From the NCBI RefSeq assembly GCF_001005295.1, contig NZ_LBMK01000011.1, positions 76,911 to 140,910 on the forward strand: a DNA stretch of 64,000 nt. Direction: 5' to 3'. The position numbers and the translations under genes were made by a program. The notes beneath the pieces were generated by a model. It saw only the letters and a program-made list of their open reading frames with translations. It did not search any database and was not told the DNA's origin. This document shows, one piece after another, positions 51,981 through 59,527 of the stretch. Origin of the DNA: Streptomyces yangpuensis (GTDB taxonomy: Bacteria > Actinomycetota > Actinomycetes > Streptomycetales > Streptomycetaceae). Numbering within the stretch: the first letter of the stretch is position 1; every line of letters begins with the position of its first letter.

Positions 51981-52015
51981 ACGATAGGACGGTGCACCCC
52001 CTTGGTCAAGACCAA
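51981..52015 (-). promoter_or_regulatory. promoter and palindromic operator of the GntR gene
   Basis: Minus-strand -35 TTGACC (52009-52004) and -10 TATCGT (51986-51981) with 17-base spacing. The palindrome TTGGTC-AA-GACCAA (52002-52015) covers the -35. It matches the dre-like GntR/HutC operator at 12 of 16 positions. Autorepression is the simple reading. Confidence 0.65.
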
Positions 52016-52185
52016 TGCTCGTACCTTTGCCGGGCAGATCGGGCATATGTATCAAGCCGTTCACGGGATGTTCTCGTGGCTTTGTGACCCACAAAGGCTT
52101 GTAGTCAAGGGCTACCCGACGGTAATCATGGCGGCGGGCACTCCTGACAGCCTGTCTCGCAGCAGTCCAACCGACGAGGAGCAGC

Positions 52186-53040
52186 ATGACCGCCACGGTC
52201 TCCTTCACGATCGATTCGCCGCTCGGCCCCCGCACCGCCACCGTCGCCTATGAACGCAAGGGATCGGGCGAACCGCTCCTCCTGCTGCACGGCATAGGCC
52301 ATCACCTCCAGGCCTGGCACCCGGTGACCGACATCCTGGCCGCCGAGCACGACGTGATCGCCGTCGACCTGCCCGGCTTCGGCGCCTCGGAGCCGCTGCC
52401 GCAGGGGTTGCCGTACTCCCTGGACACCGTCGCCCCGGCGCTCGGAGCGCTCTGCACGGCCCTCGGTGTCGAGCGCCCGCACGTCGCGGGCAACTCCCTC
52501 GGCGGGCTGCTCGCCCTCGCCATGGGCCGGAGCAATCTCGTCCGCTCCGTCACGGCCCTCTCCCCCGCCGGGTTCTGGACCGAGGGCGAACGCCGCTACG
52601 CCTTCGCCGCACTGCTCGCCTTGCGGGCCGGCGCCAGGGCGCTGCCCCTGCCCGCCGTCCACCGGCTCTCGCGCAGTGCCGCCGGCCGGACCGCGCTCAC
52701 CGGCATCATCTACGCCCGCCCGGGGCGCCGTTCGCCCGAGGCCGTGGTCGCCGAGACGCTCGCCCTGCGCCACGCCACCGGGTTCGAGGACACCCTGGCC
52801 GCGGGTGGCTCCGTACGTTTCACCGACGACGTGCCGGGGCTGCCGGTCACCATCGCGTGGGGCACCCGCGACCGCCTGCTGCTGCGCCGCCAGGGCGTCC
52901 GCGCCAAGCACACCGTCCCCGGTGCCCGGCTGGTCCGCCTGCCCGGCTGCGGCCACGTCCCGATGAGCGACGATCCGGCGCTCGTCGCCCGCGTGGTGCT
53001 CGACACGGCCCGCAGCGCCGCCGTCCCGGTCGTCGCGTGA
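52186..53040 (+). CDS. alpha/beta fold hydrolase
   Basis: A 284-residue hydrolase. Oxyanion LLLLHGIGHH, nucleophile VAGNSLGGLLAL (Ser), acid region WGTRDRLLL and His in CGHVPMSDDP. No signal peptide. It is divergent from the GntR gene and follows GACGAGGAGCAGC. Substrate unknown; could be under the GntR regulator. Confidence 0.92.
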   Translation: MTATVSFTIDSPLGPRTATVAYERKGSGEPLLLLHGIGHHLQAWHPVTDILAAEHDVIAVDLPGFGASEPLPQGLPYSLDTVAPALGALCTALGVERPHVAGNSLGGLLALAMGRSNLVRSVTALSPAGFWTEGERRYAFAALLALRAGARALPLPAVHRLSRSAAGRTALTGIIYARPGRRSPEAVVAETLALRHATGFEDTLAAGGSVRFTDDVPGLPVTIAWGTRDRLLLRRQGVRAKHTVPGARLVRLPGCGHVPMSDDPALVARVVLDTARSAAVPVVA

Positions 53041-53169
53041 GCGCAACCGAACCGCTGCGCCACCCGGACCGGCCGGTACACAGGACCGGTGAGCACGCCG
53101 GACCGTGAGTGTGCGGAGCCGGTCCGGGTCAAGAGGTTGAACGTCTGAACGGATGAGCGGCTGGCCGCT

Positions 53170-53191
53170 GTTCATCCGCGGTTCGCGTGGG
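53170..53191 (+). promoter_or_regulatory. PHO-box-like direct repeats upstream of phoD
   Basis: Two adjacent 11-base units: GTTCATCCGCG at 53170 and GTTCGCGTGGG at 53181. The first fits the PhoP direct-repeat consensus G(G/T)TCAYYYR(G/C) closely; the second is weaker. They lie 72-93 bases before the PhoD start, where PhoP activation is expected. Confidence 0.6.
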
Positions 53192-53262
53192 CGACGCGGC
53201 CGGGCCGGTGCGCGACGGCACGCTGGTCCGACCCGTCCTCGCCGCCCCCTGGAGACGCACCG

Positions 53263-54831
53263 ATGGCTTCGACCCCGCACACCCGACGGTCCCTCATCGG
53301 CGGTTCCCTCGCCCTGTCCTCCGCGCTACTCGCCGCGCCGGCACTCGCCGCCCCCGCCTTCGCCCGCTCCGGCCGACCGAACGCGCACTGGGGCGTCCAG
53401 TCCGGTGAGATCACCGCGCACTCGGCCACCGTGTGGGCCCGTTCCGACCGCCTCGCGCGGATGTACGTCGAGACCTCGCCGAGCGAGGCGTTCCGCTACG
53501 CCGTACGCCGCCACCGCGGCCCGCTGCTCGGCCCGTCGAGCGACTTCACCGGGACCACCGTCCTGCGCGACCTCCCGCCCGGGCAGCAGATCCACTACCG
53601 GGTCGTCCTGGCCGACCCCGACGACCCCCGGCGCACCGCCGAGCCCGTCCACGGCACCTTCCGCACCACCCCGGTCTCCCGCCGCCGCGACGTGCGTTTC
53701 CTGTGGTCCGGGGACCTGGCGGGCCAGGGCTGGGGCATCAACCCCGACGTCGGCGGCTACCGCGTCTTCGACGAGATGCGGCAGCGCGATCCCGACTTCT
53801 TCCTCTTCAGCGGGGACACGATCTACGCCGACGGCCCGATCAAGGCGGCCGTGCCGCTGCGCGACGGCACCGTCTGGCGCAACATCACCACCTCGGAGAA
53901 GTCGAAGGTCGCCGAGACGCTCGACGAGTTCCGCGGGAACTTCCGCTACAACCTGCTCGACCGCAACCTGCTCGGCTTCAACGCCCAGGTCCCCGTCCTC
54001 GCCCAGTGGGACGACCATGAGGTGCGCAACAACTGGTACCCGGGCCAGCTGATCGACGACCCCCGCTACACCGTCAAGGAGGCCGACGTCCTCGCCGCCC
54101 GCGCCCGCCGGGCCTTCGGCGAGTACTTCCCGGTCACCGACCTGCGCGGCGGCCACGCCGAGGGCCGGATGTACCGCGTGATGCGGTACGGCCCGCTCCT
54201 CGACGTCTTCGTCCTCGACATGCGCACCTACCGCAACGCCAACTCCCCCGGCGGTCAGACCGAGGACCCCATCGGCATCCTCGGCACCGAACAACTGGCC
54301 TGGATCAAGCGCGAACTCGCCCGCTCCCGGGCCACCTGGAAGGTCATCGCCGCCGACATGCCCCTGGGCATCGTCGTCCCCGACGGGGCGGCGAACTTCG
54401 AGGCCGTCGCCCAGGGCGACCCGGGCGCCCCGCTGGGCCGGGAACTGCAGATCGCCGAGCTGCTGCGGCACATCAAGCACCGGCGCATCACCGGCACCCT
54501 CTGGCTCACCGCCGACGTGCACTACACCGCCGCGAACCACTACGCGCCCGAGCGAGCCGCCTTCACCGACTTCGCTCCGTTCTGGGAGTTCGTGTCCGGC
54601 CCCATCGGGGCGGGGGGCTTCCCGGCCGGGCGGCTCGACGCCACCTTCGGCCCCGAGACGGCCTTCGTCCAGTCGGCTCCCTTCGCCAACATGTCGCCGT
54701 CGGAGAACCCGCCGTACTACGGGGAGGTCGACATCGACGGCGGCAGCGGGGACCTCACCGTCCGGTTGCGGCGCCAGGGAGGGGGCGTCCTCTTCACCAG
54801 GACCCTGCAGCCCGGCCGGGTGGGCCAGTAG
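53263..54831 (+). CDS. phoD: PhoD-type alkaline phosphatase, secreted
   Basis: A 522-residue phosphodiesterase/phosphatase. The twin-arginine signal RRSLIGGSLALSSALL directs folded export. Catalytic blocks: LWSGDLAG, FSGDTIYADGP, QWDDHEVRNNW, ADMPLGIVVP, and TADVHYTAANHY (metal ligands). PhoD binds Ca and Fe and frees phosphate from organic esters. It has a PHO-box-like site upstream. ATG 53263. Confidence 0.95.
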   Translation: MASTPHTRRSLIGGSLALSSALLAAPALAAPAFARSGRPNAHWGVQSGEITAHSATVWARSDRLARMYVETSPSEAFRYAVRRHRGPLLGPSSDFTGTTVLRDLPPGQQIHYRVVLADPDDPRRTAEPVHGTFRTTPVSRRRDVRFLWSGDLAGQGWGINPDVGGYRVFDEMRQRDPDFFLFSGDTIYADGPIKAAVPLRDGTVWRNITTSEKSKVAETLDEFRGNFRYNLLDRNLLGFNAQVPVLAQWDDHEVRNNWYPGQLIDDPRYTVKEADVLAARARRAFGEYFPVTDLRGGHAEGRMYRVMRYGPLLDVFVLDMRTYRNANSPGGQTEDPIGILGTEQLAWIKRELARSRATWKVIAADMPLGIVVPDGAANFEAVAQGDPGAPLGRELQIAELLRHIKHRRITGTLWLTADVHYTAANHYAPERAAFTDFAPFWEFVSGPIGAGGFPAGRLDATFGPETAFVQSAPFANMSPSENPPYYGEVDIDGGSGDLTVRLRRQGGGVLFTRTLQPGRVGQ

Positions 54832-54942
54832 AGCGTCCGAAAAACACCCCGAAAACTGGGTGAAATCGGCCAGACGGACACTTAACCAGTCGGTCACAGA
54901 CCGTTCGTGATCACGCAACACCCTTCAGCAACAGTGGTGTGC

Positions 54943-56370
54943 ATGACTGACCGTATCCACGCCTCCGCCCAGCGTCCCCACCGCCACCACTGGCGCCGCG
55001 ACGTCGTCGAACTCGCTGCACTGTTCTGCGCCGTCGCGGTCGCCGACGCCATCGCCAATCTCGTCGTACACGGCCCCAGGGGCCCGGTCCTGCTGATCGC
55101 CTCGGCCGTCGCACTGCTGGTGACCGCCGCCTTCCACACCTGGTGGGCGCGGCGTCACAGCCATGCGCCGCCGCCCAGCACACCGCCGCCCGGCGATCCG
55201 GCGGCCTCGGAGCCCGCCGCCCCCGGCGAGGCCGGAGCCACCGCCCTGTGGCGGATGCGCACGACCGTACGCGACCAGCCCGGCTCCCTGGCCGTCCTCT
55301 GCACCGCCCTCGCCCGCAACGGCGTGGACATCCTGACGCTGCAGACGCACCCGCTGCCCGAGGGCGGCACGGTGGACGAGTTCCTGCTGCGCGCCCCGCA
55401 GCGGCTCCCCTCCGCCGACCTCACCCGGGCGGTCTCCCGGGCCGGCGGCCACAGCACCTGGATCGAGCGCGCCGACGCCCACGACCTCGTCGACACCCCG
55501 ACCCGGCTGCTGGGCCTGGCCACCCGCACCGCGCTGGACGCCGCCGAGCTCCCCCTCGCCCTGCGCCAGCTCCTGGGCCGCTGCACGATCCACTCGATCC
55601 CGGCGACCACGCTTTCCGGCCGCCCGAACGCCGGCGCGGACGCCCCGGTCGAGGGGGTCCTGGAGGCCACCGTCATGCGGCTGCGCGACCCCTCGGGCGG
55701 CGCGATCACCGTGGAACGGCCCTACCTGCCCTTCACCCCCACCGAATTCGCCCGGGCCCGCGCCCTGGTCGAGCTCGACGCCCGGCTCGGCCCGCGCGTC
55801 CCGCGCAGCCAGGACGTACTGACCCTGCCCGAGGGCAACGAGATCACCGTGCGCCGCGCCGACGGCTCCGACCTGCCCGCGGCCCGCGCCATGCACGACC
55901 GCTGCTCCGAACGGACCCTCGGGCTGCGCTACCACGGCCCCGTCGCCGACGCCGACCGCTACCTGGGCCATCTGCTCAGCCCCCGCTTCGGCCGCACCCT
56001 CGCCGCCACCACCGCGTCCGGGAAACTCGTCGCCCTCGGCCACCTGCTGTGGGACGGCGACGAGACCGAGGTCGCCCTCCTCATCGAGGACGACTGGCAG
56101 CGCCGCGGCATCGGCTCCGAACTGCTGCGCCGGCTCCTCGCCATGGCCGCCGAGGCCGGGTGCGACAGCGTGTACGCCGTCACCCAGGCCGCCAACACCG
56201 GCATGGTCGCCGCCATGCGCGGCCTCGGCCTCCCCCTCGACTACCAGATCGAGGAGGGCACCCTGGTGATCACGGCCCGGCTGGACGCCACGCCCGTCGG
56301 CTCGCGGCTCCCGTACGAGGTCCCCGTCGCGCTCCCGCACGAGCACGGGGCTCCGCGACGCCCGCACTGA
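54943..56370 (+). CDS. membrane-anchored ACT - GNAT fusion protein
   Basis: A 475-residue protein. Two hydrophobic segments at ~18-65 (AALFCAVAVADAIANLVV; VLLIASAVALLVTAAFHTWW), an ACT domain ~100-170 (TVRDQPGSLAVLCTALARNGVDILTLQT), and a C-terminal GNAT domain (~300-445; GNEITVRRADGSDLPAARAMHDRC, VALLIEDDWQRRGIGSELLRRLL). Known relatives bind an amino acid by ACT and acetylate a protein or amine. ATG 54943 preferred over longer frame. Confidence 0.88.
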   Translation: MTDRIHASAQRPHRHHWRRDVVELAALFCAVAVADAIANLVVHGPRGPVLLIASAVALLVTAAFHTWWARRHSHAPPPSTPPPGDPAASEPAAPGEAGATALWRMRTTVRDQPGSLAVLCTALARNGVDILTLQTHPLPEGGTVDEFLLRAPQRLPSADLTRAVSRAGGHSTWIERADAHDLVDTPTRLLGLATRTALDAAELPLALRQLLGRCTIHSIPATTLSGRPNAGADAPVEGVLEATVMRLRDPSGGAITVERPYLPFTPTEFARARALVELDARLGPRVPRSQDVLTLPEGNEITVRRADGSDLPAARAMHDRCSERTLGLRYHGPVADADRYLGHLLSPRFGRTLAATTASGKLVALGHLLWDGDETEVALLIEDDWQRRGIGSELLRRLLAMAAEAGCDSVYAVTQAANTGMVAAMRGLGLPLDYQIEEGTLVITARLDATPVGSRLPYEVPVALPHEHGAPRRPH

Positions 56371-56395
56371 GCCCCGGCCGGCCGCGGCACGCACG

Positions 56396-56422
56396 GGCGC
56401 CCGCTCCCCCGGAGCGGGCGCC
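56396..56422. terminator. terminator of the ACT-GNAT gene
   Basis: GGCGCCCGCTCC and GGAGCGGGCGCC form a 12-bp stem around CCC, 26 bases after the stop. Confidence 0.8.
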
Positions 56423-56612
56423 TCCGTTCGGATCCGGCCAAACTCGGATCCGCGCCGCTGGCCACAGATCCACCTCCCATCCGTGAAGTCGCTTGCGCAC
56501 GAGGGTGGTTGACCGAGACCGGCCGAGTCCGACAGCCGTGCTCCAGCCCGTGTCAGGAGGCTGACGCCAATCGGTGATGACGGGAGGACGGGTCGCATAC
56601 GAAGATGGCCGC

Positions 56613-58316
56613 ATGTCAGAGACCCTCCACACCGGCAGCGCCCCCCGGCTGCCCCGCCAGGTGGCCGACGCCTACGTCGACGGCCTCATCGCCCTCGACC
56701 CCATCACCGGCACCTACCTGGGTGTAGCCGAGAGCTCCGCCAAGCTCCCCGACTTCTCCCCGGCGGGCCGCGCGGCCGTCGCCGGCCTCGCCCGCGAGAC
56801 CCTCGCCCGTCTCGACGCCGCCGAGGCGCTCCCCGGTGCCGACACCGACGCCGAACGGCGCTGCGGCCGTCTGCTCCGCGAGCGGCTCACCGCCGAACTC
56901 GCGGTCCACGACGCCGACGAGGACCTGCGCGCGGTCAGCAACATCCACAGCCCCGTGCACTCGGTCCGCGAGGTCTTCTCCCTGACTCCGGCCGACACCG
57001 ACGAGGACTGGGCGGCGATCGCCGAGCGGCTGCGCGCCGTCCCGGCCGCCTTCGCCGGCTACCGCGAGAGCCTCGAACTCGGGCTGGAGCGCGGCCTGTA
57101 CGGCGGCCCGCGCGCCACCGAGACCATGATCGGCCAGCTCACCACCTGGGCCGGCCAGGACGGCACCGCCCCGGCCTTCTTCGAGGACTTCGCCTCCGGC
57201 GGCCCCGAGGCCCTGCGCACCGAGCTGGACGCGGCGGCCGCCGGCGCGACCTCCGCCGTCGTCGAACTGCGCGACTGGATGACCGCGGTGTACGCCCCCG
57301 CGGTCGAGGGCCGGCCCGACACCGTGGGCCGCGAGCGGTACGCCCGCTGGTCGCGGTACTTCAACGGCACCGACCTCGACCTGGACGAGGCGTACGCCTA
57401 CGGCTGGTCGGAGTACCACCGGCTGCTCGCCGAGATGAAGACCGAGGCGGCCAGGATCCTCCCGGGCGCCGGCCCCTGGGAGGCCCTGGCGCACCTGGAC
57501 GAGCACGGCACCCACATCGAGGGGGTGGACGAGGTCCAGGCCTGGCTGCAGGGCCTGATGGACGAGGCCATCGAGAACCTCGACGGCACCCACTTCGAAC
57601 TCGCCGAGCGCGTCCGCAAGGTGGAGTCCCGGATCGCCCCTCCCGGCGGCCCCGCGGCCCCGTACTACACCTCCCCGTCGGAGGACTTCTCCCGCCCGGG
57701 CCGCACCTGGCTGCCCACGATGGGGCAGACCCGCTTCCCGGTCTACGACCTGGTGTCCACCTGGTACCACGAGGGCGTTCCGGGCCACCACCTCCAGCTC
57801 GCGCAGTGGACGCACGTGGCCGACCAGCTCTCCCGCTACCAGGCCACCGTCGGCTGGGTCAGCGCCAACTGCGAGGGCTGGGCGCTCTACGCGGAGCGGC
57901 TGATGGACGAACTGGGCTATCTCAAGGACGCCGAGCAGCGCCTGGGCTACCTGGACTGCCAGATGATGCGCGCCGCGCGGGTCATCGTCGACATCGGCAT
58001 GCACCTGGGCCTGGAGATCCCGGCGGACTCGCCGTTCCACCCGGGCGAGAAGTGGACCGTGGACCTGGCGCAGGAGTTCTTCGGCCTGCACAGCGGCCGG
58101 CCGGCGGAGTTCGTGGAGAGCGAGCTGACCCGCTACCTGTCGATGCCGGGGCAGGCGATCGGATACAAGCTGGGCGAACGCACCTGGCTGATGGGCCGGG
58201 ACAACGCGCGTGCGGCGCACGGCGACTCCTTCGACCTGAAGGCCTGGCACATGGCGGCGCTGTCGCAGGGTTCGCTGGGGCTGGACGACCTGCTGGACGA
58301 GCTCTCGAAGCTCTGA
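56613..58316 (+). CDS. DUF885 family protein (putative metallopeptidase)
   Basis: A 567-residue cytoplasmic protein. YHEGVPGHHLQLAQ is the DUF885 metal motif (HExxxxHH), with ANCEGWALYAERLMDELGY and GQAIGYKLGERTWLMGRDNARAAHGDSFDLKAWH as other family blocks. Structure-based work places DUF885 near M32-type or PIPY-like peptidases; activity unproven. ATG 56613. Confidence 0.92.
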   Translation: MSETLHTGSAPRLPRQVADAYVDGLIALDPITGTYLGVAESSAKLPDFSPAGRAAVAGLARETLARLDAAEALPGADTDAERRCGRLLRERLTAELAVHDADEDLRAVSNIHSPVHSVREVFSLTPADTDEDWAAIAERLRAVPAAFAGYRESLELGLERGLYGGPRATETMIGQLTTWAGQDGTAPAFFEDFASGGPEALRTELDAAAAGATSAVVELRDWMTAVYAPAVEGRPDTVGRERYARWSRYFNGTDLDLDEAYAYGWSEYHRLLAEMKTEAARILPGAGPWEALAHLDEHGTHIEGVDEVQAWLQGLMDEAIENLDGTHFELAERVRKVESRIAPPGGPAAPYYTSPSEDFSRPGRTWLPTMGQTRFPVYDLVSTWYHEGVPGHHLQLAQWTHVADQLSRYQATVGWVSANCEGWALYAERLMDELGYLKDAEQRLGYLDCQMMRAARVIVDIGMHLGLEIPADSPFHPGEKWTVDLAQEFFGLHSGRPAEFVESELTRYLSMPGQAIGYKLGERTWLMGRDNARAAHGDSFDLKAWHMAALSQGSLGLDDLLDELSKL

Positions 58317-58352
58317 CGGCACTGCGGTACCGCGGTACTGCGGGCTGCATGT

Positions 58353-58373
58353 CGTATGCCGTATGCCGTATGC
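58353..58373. repeat. three CGTATGC heptamers before the terminator
   Basis: CGTATGC repeats at 58353, 58360 and 58367, 6 bases before a terminator stem. Short tandem slippage product, of no coding value. Confidence 0.8.
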
Positions 58374-58378
58374 CGTAC

Positions 58379-58422
58379 GTACGGGCCGCTTCGTCTCCCC
58401 CGGGGGCGAGCGCGGCCCGTAC
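58379..58422. terminator. bidirectional terminator, DUF885 / rhodanese
   Basis: GTACGGGCCGC (58379-58389) and GCGGCCCGTAC (58412-58422) pair over 11 bp, with a CCCCCGGGGG palindrome in the loop. It separates convergent genes. Confidence 0.85.
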
Positions 58423-58438
58423 GCGTGCGGCGGGCACG

Positions 58439-58954
58439 TCAGCAGCCGCAGTCGTCCGAGCCGGTCGGCGCGGTCAGCGGGTCGGCCCCGTCGCGCTGCC
58501 GGGGGCCCTGCCAGGTCTCGACCTCGAAGCCTTCACGGATCCAGTACTCGATGCCGCCGAGCATCTCCTTGACCTGGAAGCCGAGTTCGGCCAGGGCGAG
58601 GGCGGAGCGGGCGCCGCCGTTGCAGCCGGGGCCCCAGCAATACGTCACCACGGGGACGTTCTTGTCCAGGAGCCGCTCGGCCTGCTCGGGCACGAGGGCG
58701 GTGGGCAGGTGGATCGCGCCGGGCACGTGCGCCTGGTCCCAGGAGGGCGTGGAACGGGAGTCGACGAGCTGGAAGCCCAGCCCGGCGCCCGACTCGCGGT
58801 GGGCCCTGAAGGCGCTCGCGACGTCCGAGACGTCCGCGTGGAAGGCGAGGCTCGCGGCGAAGTAGGCGGCGGCCGCGGCCGGGGAGGCCGGGGGCACACG
58901 GAGCACGGGGTTGCCGGCGGCCGGGGCGGAGGAGGTGTTCTGCGGTGTCGTCAT
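58439..58954 (-). CDS. rhodanese-like protein
   Basis: A 171-residue single-domain rhodanese. DSRSTPSWDQAHVPGAIHLP and the active loop VVTYCWGPGCNGGARSALAL with the nucleophile Cys; C-terminal GGIEYWIREGFEVE. The loop CWGPGC differs from thiosulfate transferase CRxGxR, so sulfur or arsenate substrate is open. Ends CGC. Divergent from an Lrp gene. Confidence 0.9.
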   Translation of the reverse strand: MTTPQNTSSAPAAGNPVLRVPPASPAAAAAYFAASLAFHADVSDVASAFRAHRESGAGLGFQLVDSRSTPSWDQAHVPGAIHLPTALVPEQAERLLDKNVPVVTYCWGPGCNGGARSALALAELGFQVKEMLGGIEYWIREGFEVETWQGPRQRDGADPLTAPTGSDDCGC

Positions 58955-59048
58955 GGCCAGAAATCTACGATCCGTCGATCTTCCCAGGAAGTCACTTTCC
59001 CCGGCGCTTTCCTTGTCCCGCCGGGGAATCCCCTGCTAGACCTGCCTC

Positions 59049-59495
59049 ATGACCGACTATTCCCCTGACGCCACGGACTGGCGGATCCTCGAAGCGCTCC
59101 AGCGGGACGGCCGCGCCAGCTTCACCGAGCTCGCCCGCTCCGTGTCCATGTCCGCGAGCGCCGTCACCGAGCGGGTCCGCCGGCTGGAGGAAGCCGGTGT
59201 GATCACCGGCTACACGGCCGTGGTGGACCCGGAGAAGCTCGGCAAGTCGATCCTCGCCCTGGTGCGGCTGCGCTACCCGCACGGCAACTACAAGCCGTTC
59301 CATGACTTCCTGGAAGCCACTCCCGAGATCCTGGAGGCCCATCACGTCACGGGCGACGACTGCTTCGTCCTCAAGGTCGCGGCCCGCTCGATGCGGCACC
59401 TGGAGGAGGTCACCGGCCGGATCGCGGGGCTCGGCTCGGTGACGACGAGCGTCGTCTACTCCTCGCCGCTGCCGCGCCGCCCGCTCAGTCCGTGA
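59049..59495 (+). CDS. Lrp/AsnC family regulator
   Basis: A 148-residue regulator: HTH DWRILEALQRDGRASFTELARSVSMSASAVTERVRRLEEAGVITGY and RAM domain YPHGNYKPFHDFLEATPEILEAHHVTGDDCFVLKV. Divergent from rhodanese; probably its regulator or of nearby amino-acid functions. Confidence 0.94.
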   Translation: MTDYSPDATDWRILEALQRDGRASFTELARSVSMSASAVTERVRRLEEAGVITGYTAVVDPEKLGKSILALVRLRYPHGNYKPFHDFLEATPEILEAHHVTGDDCFVLKVAARSMRHLEEVTGRIAGLGSVTTSVVYSSPLPRRPLSP

Positions 59496-59527
59496 CCGCG
59501 CCCGCCCGCCGCCCGCTCAGTCCGTGA
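59475..59527. repeat. 21-base direct repeat holding both convergent stops
   Basis: CGCCGCCCGCTCAGTCCGTGA occurs at 59475-59495 and 59507-59527 (here given by position; identical over 21 bases). The first copy holds the Lrp stop, the second the sbcC stop on the other strand. Confidence 0.85.

Noticed and set aside
51908..52015. Longer N-terminus of the GntR protein
   Set aside because: Its extra codons overlap the gene's own -35, -10 and operator.
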